From Planctomycetota bacterium (lineage in GTDB: Bacteria; Planctomycetota; Planctomycetia; Gemmatales; Gemmataceae), in the NCBI GenBank assembly GCA_016872595.1, contig VGZJ01000002.1, positions 1-64,000 on the forward strand: a stretch of 64,000 bases of DNA, given 5' to 3'. The notes under the pieces are model-generated. The model searched no databases, was not told the origin of the DNA, and worked only from the letters and a program-made list of their open reading frames with translations. This document shows positions 57,148-64,000 of this stretch, piece by piece. The first letter of the stretch is position 1, and every line of letters begins with the position of its first letter. Both the position numbers and the translations under genes were made by a program.

Positions 57148-57834
57148 ATGATTATCGACCCACTCTACCTGCTGTGCCTAGCCCCCGGTGTTCTGTTGGC
57201 CGTGTGGGCGCAGTGGCGCGTGTCGAGCGCGTACCACCGCGCGCAGCGGGTACCCGCGGCGAGTGGCGCGTCCGGCGCGGAGACCGCGGCGCACATCCTG
57301 CACGCGGCCGGCGTCCGCACCGTCGACATCGAGCCGGTGCCCGGCCAGCTCACGGACCACTACTCGCCCGGCGAGAAGGTTCTGCGGCTCAGCACGGACG
57401 TGTACGACGGGCGGTCGCTGGCGGCGCTGGGCATCGCGGCCCACGAAGCGGGCCACGCGCTCCAAGACGCCAAGCGCTACCCGCTGCTCGTGCTACGCAA
57501 CGGGCTGGTGCCGCTCGCCAACTTCGGCGGTAGCGTCGGCTGGCTGATGATCGCCGCCGGGCTGGTGCTGGCGGTGTCCGGGTTGGTCTGGGCCGGGATC
57601 GCGGTGTTCTCCGCGACCGTGCTCTTCCAACTCGTCAACCTGCCGGTCGAGTTCGACGCCAGCCGCCGCGCCCGTGCCGAACTGCTGGCGACCGGGCTGA
57701 TCGCGCGCGGCGAGGAGCGCGAAGTTGCGCGGGTGCTGAACGCCGCGGCGCTGACCTACGTTGCCGCGACGTTGACCTCAATACTGACGCTCGTGTACTT
57801 CGTGTTTCGGGCCGGCCACTCGAACGACGAGTAA
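57148..57834 (+). CDS. Membrane zinc metallopeptidase (YugP-like)
   Basis: ALGIAAHEAGHALQDAKRYPLLVLRNGLVPLANFGG (HEAGH); multiple TMs; LVNLPVEFDASRRA. Confidence 0.9.
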   Translation: MIIDPLYLLCLAPGVLLAVWAQWRVSSAYHRAQRVPAASGASGAETAAHILHAAGVRTVDIEPVPGQLTDHYSPGEKVLRLSTDVYDGRSLAALGIAAHEAGHALQDAKRYPLLVLRNGLVPLANFGGSVGWLMIAAGLVLAVSGLVWAGIAVFSATVLFQLVNLPVEFDASRRARAELLATGLIARGEEREVARVLNAAALTYVAATLTSILTLVYFVFRAGHSNDE

Positions 57835-57853
57835 TACTTCACGCGCCGCGCGC

Positions 57854-58171
57854 TCAGGCGATGGATTGGAGCGCTCGGCGCACGTCGTCCGCGTCGGTCG
57901 GGCGCACGACGCGCGCGACTTCCTTCCCGTCCAGCAGTACAACGAGCGTCGGCCACAGCTTCACCGCGAACGACCGGCCGAGCGGCTTGCCCTTGCCGTC
58001 CGCGATCTTGACGTGCCGCACACCGGGCCACGCGGCCAGCGCCGCGCCGATGTGCGGCTCCGCGCCCTGACAGTGCCCGCACCAGTCCGCGCCGAACTCT
58101 AACACCGCGGGGCCGGTCCACGCTTCGACCTCCGCGCGCGTCGGGCCGGGGTCTTCGTATGGGGGCGTCAT
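57854..58171 (-). CDS. Thioredoxin-like protein
   Basis: VLEFGADWCGHCQGAEPHIGAAL; CGHC active site. Confidence 0.8.
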   Translation of the reverse strand: MTPPYEDPGPTRAEVEAWTGPAVLEFGADWCGHCQGAEPHIGAALAAWPGVRHVKIADGKGKPLGRSFAVKLWPTLVVLLDGKEVARVVRPTDADDVRRALQSIA

Positions 58172-58280
58172 TCTTCACCTCGGTGTTCGTCCGAAGTCAT
58201 GATATGGGCGCGGCGCGGGAAACTTCTTGACCAGCGCCGCGCGCCGCGCGACACTTGGCCTCCGCACCCCGGAGCCTGCC

Positions 58281-60683
58281 ATGCCCGCGCCGAAGTTCCT
58301 TGCCGGTTTGCCGAAGCCGCTGCTGTTCGCGCTGTACGGCGCGGTCGGCGGGTTACTCGGTGCGCTCGTGTTCGCCGAACCGCTGTTCCACATCCTCAAG
58401 CCGCCGGCCGCGCCGAAGGGCGGGCCGCCGGAGCCGCAGGTCGCCGTTGCCGCGTCGAAGGACGTCGAGGTGTTCGTGGACGGGCGCAACACGCTTCCCG
58501 TGCAGATCGCGCGCGCCGACTTCGACGGCCCCGTGACCGTGCGCATGGACGGGTTGCCCGCGGGCGTGAGCGCCGCGCCCGTCGTGATTCCGGCCGGAGC
58601 GGACAAGGGCGAAGTGGTACTGGTCGGCGGTTCGACGGCGCGCGTGGTCGCGGCGCACGGGGCGAAGGCCGTGGCCGAGGCGACCCACGACGGGAAGAAA
58701 GCGACCGCCGAAGCCCCGGTCGCCATCAAGGTCACGGACCCGCCGAAGCCGCTCGCCGACATCGTCATCGTTCTCGACACGTCGGTCAGTATGCAGTGGG
58801 CACTGGACGAACTCAAAGACGGTATCGGGCAGTTGACGCAATCGCTGGGAAAGGCCCGCGTCGATTACCGGCTCGCACTCGTCACGTTCCGCGACCGCAA
58901 CGACGGCGGCGAGAAGGTGACGGTCGTGCAGTTCAAGGGCGGGCCGTTTACCGCCGACGCGGGCGTCTTTCGTGAAGAGGTGGGCCAGATCAAAGTGCTA
59001 ATCGGAACCGGGGTCGATTCGCCGCAGCCGTGCCTCGAAGGGATCGCGCGCGCCAGCGAACTCGACTTCCGCAAAGGCGCGACCAAGATGATGCTGGTGG
59101 TGACGGACAACCCGCCGAAGGTGGGGCCGGGCAACGACGTGACGGCGGCCGTGCAGAACTCCGCGAACCAAGTCAAGGGGGCGAACCTCGACGCCGTTCA
59201 CCTCGTGACGTGGGCCGGAGACAAGGACCGTTGGTACGCGCCGCTCCTCAACGGTGGACTTCAACCGGGCCGGCACTTCAACATCAAGGAAGTCGTTACC
59301 GGCGATCAAGGGTTCGCGGCGCTGCTCGACACGCTCGGCGGCGTGGTCACGGCCGCGGCGCGGGCGAAAAGCCCCGACAGCACGCCGAAGGTGGCCGAGA
59401 GGGTCGAAGGGCCGAAGCTCGGCGTGCGCTCGCTGCAATCGGGCCAGCAGACCGCGGCCGGGACCGAGGGGCGCGTGGTGCTGCAGAGTAGCGTCTGGAC
59501 TGGTGCGATTGCGGCGCTCGTGTGCCTCTTCCTTGTGGGCGGGCAGAGCCACTACCTGCGCGGTAAGCTGCCCGCGGTCGGCGGCACGCTGGCCGGGCTG
59601 CTCGGCGGGCTGACCGTCGGCGTCGTCGGCGGCGCGGCGGGGCAGGGGCTGTTCTTCCTCGCCCCGGAGAGCGACACGCTTGCCAAAATCTTCCGCGTGT
59701 TCGGCTGGGCGCTGCTCGGCGGCATGGCCGGTACCGGGCTGTCGTTGTTCGTTCCGAACATGAAGTGGACGCTCGGCCTCGCCGGGGGCGCGCTTGGTGG
59801 CGCGGTCGGGTGTGTCGGGTTCATCGCGGTGTCGGCCGCGACCGGCGACCTCGTCGGCCGGGCCGGGGGCGCGCTTGGTGGCGCGGTCGGGTGTGTCGGG
59901 TTCATCGCGGTGTCGGCCGCGACCGGCGACCTCGTCGGCCGGCTGGTCGGCGGGCTGGTTCTGGGTTTCTGCATCGGGCTGATGGTGGCCGTGGCGGAAG
60001 CGGCGTTCCGGCGCGCGTGGCTGGAGGTTAAGTACGGCGAGCGCGAGCGCATTACGGTCACGCTGGGGCCGGAGCCGGTGAAAGTGGGGAGCGACGCGCG
60101 GGCCTGCACCGTATGGGCGCGCGGCGCACCACCCATCGCGCTACGGTTCTTCGTGCGCGATGGCGCGGTGATTTGCTCGGACACCGCGACCGGGCGCGAA
60201 GCACCGGTGGGCGACGGGTTCGCGAAGGAAGTGGGTACGCTGACCGTTACCGTGCGCACCGGGAGCGGCACGCCGGCCCCGGTCGCGCCCCCGCCGCTGC
60301 CCAAGCCCAAAGCCGCGCCGCCCAAGCCGAAGCCGCTGGACCTCGACGACGATGACGGGTTCGATCTGCCGATGCCGGTTTCGCCGCCTGCGAAGCCGCA
60401 AGCGACACCTGCGCCACCGAAGCCCACTGCACCGCCCGTGCCGCCGAAGCCGGTCGCGGCCCCAACTCCGCCGAAGCCGCCACCAGCGCCGCCAAAGCCG
60501 GTTGCTGCGCCCGCGCCACCCAAGCCGCCGGCTCCCGCCCCGCCCAAGCCCGTGGTGATCCCGCCGGTCGCGCCCGCGATCAAATCGACGGCAAAGAACC
60601 CGGACGCCTGCCCCGGCTGTTCGCGCGTGATCCCCGGTAAGCCTGGCGCGCGCTACTGTATGATGTGCGACCAGTCGTTTTGA
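58281..60683 (+). CDS. VWA-domain, multi-TM protein with Pro-rich linker and C-terminal zinc ribbon
   Basis: DIVIVLDTSVSMQWALDELKDGI (MIDAS DxSxS); Gly-rich TM block; CPGCSRVIPGKPGARYCMMCDQSF. Confidence 0.85.
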   Translation: MPAPKFLAGLPKPLLFALYGAVGGLLGALVFAEPLFHILKPPAAPKGGPPEPQVAVAASKDVEVFVDGRNTLPVQIARADFDGPVTVRMDGLPAGVSAAPVVIPAGADKGEVVLVGGSTARVVAAHGAKAVAEATHDGKKATAEAPVAIKVTDPPKPLADIVIVLDTSVSMQWALDELKDGIGQLTQSLGKARVDYRLALVTFRDRNDGGEKVTVVQFKGGPFTADAGVFREEVGQIKVLIGTGVDSPQPCLEGIARASELDFRKGATKMMLVVTDNPPKVGPGNDVTAAVQNSANQVKGANLDAVHLVTWAGDKDRWYAPLLNGGLQPGRHFNIKEVVTGDQGFAALLDTLGGVVTAAARAKSPDSTPKVAERVEGPKLGVRSLQSGQQTAAGTEGRVVLQSSVWTGAIAALVCLFLVGGQSHYLRGKLPAVGGTLAGLLGGLTVGVVGGAAGQGLFFLAPESDTLAKIFRVFGWALLGGMAGTGLSLFVPNMKWTLGLAGGALGGAVGCVGFIAVSAATGDLVGRAGGALGGAVGCVGFIAVSAATGDLVGRLVGGLVLGFCIGLMVAVAEAAFRRAWLEVKYGERERITVTLGPEPVKVGSDARACTVWARGAPPIALRFFVRDGAVICSDTATGREAPVGDGFAKEVGTLTVTVRTGSGTPAPVAPPPLPKPKAAPPKPKPLDLDDDDGFDLPMPVSPPAKPQATPAPPKPTAPPVPPKPVAAPTPPKPPPAPPKPVAAPAPPKPPAPAPPKPVVIPPVAPAIKSTAKNPDACPGCSRVIPGKPGARYCMMCDQSF
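59781..59942 (+). repeat. Perfect 81-bp tandem duplication inside the VWA gene
   Basis: 59781-59861 identical to 59862-59942; encodes GGALGGAVGCVGFIAVSAATGDLVGR twice. Confidence 0.97.
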
Positions 60684-60701
60684 AGTGGGCGACGTGGGCA
60701 C

Positions 60702-60812
60702 AACGAGCCGGAAGCGTAAGCGACGGACACGTTACGTTACACGCGTGAGGGGCGTTACGCGAAGCCCTTACTACTTTCAGAGCGTGTCTGTCGCTCACGC
60801 TTCCGGCTCGTT
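60702..60812. repeat. Inverted repeat, family 3-like (CCGGAAGCGTRAGCGACRG)
   Basis: 60702-60731 / 60783-60812, 28/30 complementary. Confidence 0.9.
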
Positions 60813-60826
60813 GCTGCGGTCCGCCG

Positions 60827-62149
60827 TTACTTGATGCAGTACAGGTGGTGGTGGGTGCGCAGGTACAGCTCGCCGCCGACGACAGCGGGGGAGGCCATGA
60901 AGCCCGGGGGCGAGGCCTTGATGCCGTCGGCGAGGCGGTTCTCCGAAACAAGCGCGTACTCGCGCGCGGCCTTCACCACGAACGTTTTGCCCGACTGGTT
61001 GCAGAAGTAGACGTGCCCGCCCGCGAACACCGGCGACGCGGAGAACTCGCCGTCGAGCCGCTCGCGCCACTCGACCGCGCCGGTCTTGGCGTTGAGGCAC
61101 GTTGCGATGCCGTCGTCCGAGTTCATGAACAGGAGCCCGTTTACGACAAGCGGCGAGGGCCGGCTGCTCACGTCTTTCGGCCCGGCCTGCCAGACGATGG
61201 CGTCCTTCGGCACGGCCCCGCTCAAGCCGTTCGGCTTAAGGGCCATCAGCTTCTTGGTGTGCCCGCTGTTCAGGTACAGAAGACCGTCGGCCAAGATCGG
61301 GCGCATCGAGCCGTTCATGCCGCCGTGGGTGAGCCGCCACAATTCCTCGCCGGTCTTCGGGTCGTAGGCGATGCTGCACTCGGCCGACGGGCACACGAGC
61401 CAGTCCTTGCCGCCCACGGTCACGAGCGCGGGTGTCGCGTAGGCTTTCTTGTGGTCGCCGTCGCCGGGGCCGGGGCCGTACTTGATCTTCCGCTCGGCGC
61501 GCCACTTGGTCTCGCCGGTGCGCTTGTCGAGCGCGATCACGAACTGGGCGTCGGCCCCGTCGAGAATCAGGTACAACAGGTCGCCGTACACGACCGGCGA
61601 CGATCCGGGAGCGCGGAAGTGGTCGCACTTCAAATCAGTGCGCTCCCACAGCGTCTTGCCGGTCGCGGTATCGACGCAGAACGTGCCGGGGCTGCCGAAG
61701 TGCGCGTACAAGCGGCCGGCCTCGAGGTACGGCGTACACGAGGCGAAGCTGTTGAACGGGTGGCAATACTGCGGCTTCTCGACCACATGCAACTTGAGGT
61801 CGTGGACGATCTTGCCGCTCGCGCGATCCACGCACACCGCGAACAGCGTGACCTGTTTGACCGGGTTCGCGGGCGGGCCACCCTTCTTCGCGGGCGGCAT
61901 CGGGTCGAGCAACTCGTCGGCGGTCGTCACCCAGACCTGATCGCCGAGCACGACAGGCGACGACCACGCCTTGCCGTGGATCGCGGTCTTCCAACTCACG
62001 TTGTCCTTTTCGCCCCATTTCGTCGGGGCCGTCTTCGACGCGGCGTGCCCGTTGGCGCTTGGGCCGCGGAAGCCGGGCCACGAGTCGTCGGCCGCGAGCG
62101 CCAGCGCGGACGCGAGGAGTACGAACGGGGCCACAACGAACGTGCGCAT
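60827..62149 (-). CDS. PQQ-binding-like beta-propeller secreted protein
   Basis: DDSWPGFRGPSANGHAASKTAPTKWGEKDNVSWKTAIHGKAWSSPVVLGDQVWVTTAD. Confidence 0.9.
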   Translation of the reverse strand: MRTFVVAPFVLLASALALAADDSWPGFRGPSANGHAASKTAPTKWGEKDNVSWKTAIHGKAWSSPVVLGDQVWVTTADELLDPMPPAKKGGPPANPVKQVTLFAVCVDRASGKIVHDLKLHVVEKPQYCHPFNSFASCTPYLEAGRLYAHFGSPGTFCVDTATGKTLWERTDLKCDHFRAPGSSPVVYGDLLYLILDGADAQFVIALDKRTGETKWRAERKIKYGPGPGDGDHKKAYATPALVTVGGKDWLVCPSAECSIAYDPKTGEELWRLTHGGMNGSMRPILADGLLYLNSGHTKKLMALKPNGLSGAVPKDAIVWQAGPKDVSSRPSPLVVNGLLFMNSDDGIATCLNAKTGAVEWRERLDGEFSASPVFAGGHVYFCNQSGKTFVVKAAREYALVSENRLADGIKASPPGFMASPAVVGGELYLRTHHHLYCIK

Positions 62150-62178
62150 CGGCGCGCTCCGGTGGGGTGCGGGACAGG

Positions 62179-63120
62179 TTAACGCGGCTTGCGCGTGAGG
62201 GTGGTTACATCGGTCTGCGTCGTGCCCGGCTGCTTGGCGACGCGGGTGTGCGTCACGGACTTCACCCAGCCGGTGGCGAGATCGAACTCGTACTCGATGG
62301 TGTCCGTCAGCTCGAGTTCGGGCAGGTCTTTGGGGGCCGGTTTGCCGGTCTTAGTCGCCAGCTCCTCGAGCCACTTGCGCAGGACGCGATTTAGCTCTTT
62401 CGGGTCCGGGGACTGCTTGTAGACGATGGTGGCGGTCTTCGCGGCAGTGTCGAGCGCCTTCAGCACATAGGTGCCCTTCGCCGGGAACGGCTCGTCGCCG
62501 CCGAGGACGTTCGGCAAGGTCGTGTCGTACTCGACGACCTTGCCCAGCTCGAACTTGGTGCCGTAGGGGATCACGAGGAGCGCGGCCCGTTTGCTGAACG
62601 CGGCCTCGATAGCCTCCTTCGACGCGAACAGCTTGTCCGTCTCTCTGCGCAGGTAGTCGATGGTGGCCTTAGAAGTGCCGGTCTTCTGCATCTGCGCGAA
62701 CACCGTCTCTTGGACCTTGTGACCGGTGCCGCGCAGTTCCTTCCAGTTGCGCAGACCGGTTAAGGTGCCGGTCGCGTCCAGTTCGAGGTCGATGTCCACA
62801 CTCTTGAGGATCGCGTTCAGCGCGCGCACGGCGGGGTCGTCGTCGAACTTCGGGTCTTCGAATGTGGTGGTGCCTTGTGCCCAGCGGACCGTGGAGCCGT
62901 CGGCGTCCGCGTTCAGCACCTCGACTTCGACCGGGGTGCGCGTGGCGACCTTTCGCACGACCTTGCCGTCGTTCTCGCGGCTCTGGGTCTTGGTCAGTTC
63001 GAAGCGCGCCAGGTCGCCCTTCTTCCACGTGGGTTTCAGGTCGAGCGACTTCTCTTGCGCCCGTGCCGGCGCGAGCGCGGCTAGGGCAACGAGCAGCGCG
63101 AGGCAGCGGCACGGGGTCAT
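62179..63120 (-). CDS. Secreted hypothetical protein
   Basis: Signal peptide MTPCRCLALLVALAALAPARAQ; 313 aa. Confidence 0.7.
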   Translation of the reverse strand: MTPCRCLALLVALAALAPARAQEKSLDLKPTWKKGDLARFELTKTQSRENDGKVVRKVATRTPVEVEVLNADADGSTVRWAQGTTTFEDPKFDDDPAVRALNAILKSVDIDLELDATGTLTGLRNWKELRGTGHKVQETVFAQMQKTGTSKATIDYLRRETDKLFASKEAIEAAFSKRAALLVIPYGTKFELGKVVEYDTTLPNVLGGDEPFPAKGTYVLKALDTAAKTATIVYKQSPDPKELNRVLRKWLEELATKTGKPAPKDLPELELTDTIEYEFDLATGWVKSVTHTRVAKQPGTTQTDVTTLTRKPR

Positions 63121-63152
63121 TGCGGGTTCCGGGAGCGAGAGGGTGGCGAGGG

Positions 63153-63998
63153 TCACTCGGTGCCGTCGAACAGCGGGGCGATGGCGCGCCCGCGGTTCAG
63201 TTGCACCGGGCGGCCGAGGCGGTCGGTAACTTCGGCGTGCGGGTCGAGCCCGAGCACAGAGTACACGGTCGCGCCGAGGTCGTCGGGCGAGTAAGGCGTG
63301 GTCGTGGGGTAGCCGGCGTTCATGTCGCTCTTGCCGATCACCTGCCCGCCTCGGACCCCGGCCCCGGCGACCAGCGCGCTGAAGCACGGGGCCCAGTGTT
63401 CGCGCCCGGCGTTTTTGTTGATCTTCGGCTCGCGCCCGAACTCGCCCATCACGATCACCAACGTGTCGTCGAGCCGGCCGCGCTCGCGCAGGTCGTCGAG
63501 CAGCGCGGACACGCCGTTATCGAGCGGCGGCAACAGGTCGTTCTTCATGCGCTTGAACAGGTCGCCGTGGCTGTCCCAGTTCTGCACGCGGCCCATGTTG
63601 GCTTGCACGACGGGCACGCCGGCCTCGACGAGCCGCCGCGCGAGAAGGCACGACTGGCCGAAGGCGTGCCGGCCGTAGCGGTCGCGCACCGCGGCCGGCT
63701 CTTGGCCGAGGTCGAAGGCTTTCGCCACCTTGCCCGACGTGAGGACCGAAACCGCTTGCTGCTGCTGGTCCGTGAGTTTCTTGGTTTCAGCCTGCTCCGC
63801 GAGCCACTTCTGCTGGCCGTTCACGGCGCTCAACAGCGCCATGCGGTCGCGCATCTGCTGCACGTCGATGCCGGGCGCGGGGCGCAGGTTCTCGACCTTG
63901 AAGTCCGGGCGGTTCGGGTCTTGGGTGATCTGCATCGGGTCGTATTTCGGGCCTACGAACCCGGCGTGCTGGCCGGGCCACAGCAGGGGGCCTTCCAT
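63153..63998 (-). CDS. DUF1501 family protein, C-terminal part (truncated by window edge)
   Basis: YGRHAFGQSCLLARRLVEAGVPVVQANMG..NWDSHGDLFKRMK..LLPPLDNGVSALLDDLRERGRLDDTLVIVMGEFGREPKINKNAGREHW. Confidence 0.9.
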   Translation of the reverse strand: MEGPLLWPGQHAGFVGPKYDPMQITQDPNRPDFKVENLRPAPGIDVQQMRDRMALLSAVNGQQKWLAEQAETKKLTDQQQQAVSVLTSGKVAKAFDLGQEPAAVRDRYGRHAFGQSCLLARRLVEAGVPVVQANMGRVQNWDSHGDLFKRMKNDLLPPLDNGVSALLDDLRERGRLDDTLVIVMGEFGREPKINKNAGREHWAPCFSALVAGAGVRGGQVIGKSDMNAGYPTTTPYSPDDLGATVYSVLGLDPHAEVTDRLGRPVQLNRGRAIAPLFDGTE

Positions 63999-64000
63999 CA

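Noticed and set aside
1-64000. tRNA, rRNA or prophage modules
   Set aside because: No tRNA cloverleaf, rRNA core motif, or phage structural/integrase genes recognised on reading; a tRNAscan/Infernal run would be decisive.

Overview
High-GC window consistent with a Gemmata-like planctomycete chromosome: paired arylsulfatases, a DUF1501 protein, planctomycete cytochrome-c domains, FecR/WD40 anti-sigma proteins, Fae, and many interspersed palindromic repeats. Most of the window is ordinary metabolic and secreted-protein coding. The exception is an operon-like block at about 9992-16234. It encodes an ARM/HEAT-like helical-repeat protein, a winged-helix + SWIM zinc-finger protein, a small membrane protein translationally coupled to it (ATGA overlap), and a retron-type reverse transcriptase with NAxxH-like, YADD and VTG motifs. 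Reading the non-coding gaps by eye gives TWO ~206-nt structured RNA candidates with the same architecture: a1/a2 end pairing, a conserved GC msr-like hairpin, and a long msd-like hairpin with a conserved 17-nt loop. One lies upstream of the SWIM gene (11894-12100) and one upstream of the RT (14370-14575). Their long stems are completely different in sequence but both pair, i.e. compensatory change. The accessory gene set resembles the retron class I recall as type XIII (ARM + WHSWIM). The dual ncRNA and the coupled membrane protein are what deserve follow-up. Other notable items: a trypsin-fold protein with a nested PDZ and Ser->Cys/His->Ser substitutions next to an intact HtrA; a subtilase-like protein that has lost all three catalytic residues; a perfect 81-bp tandem duplication in a VWA protein; a homopolymer frameshift in dihydroorotase; and several families of palindromic repeats, some inside coding sequence. 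No rRNA, tRNA or CRISPR array was recognised. All calls come from reading sequence; no database search was run.
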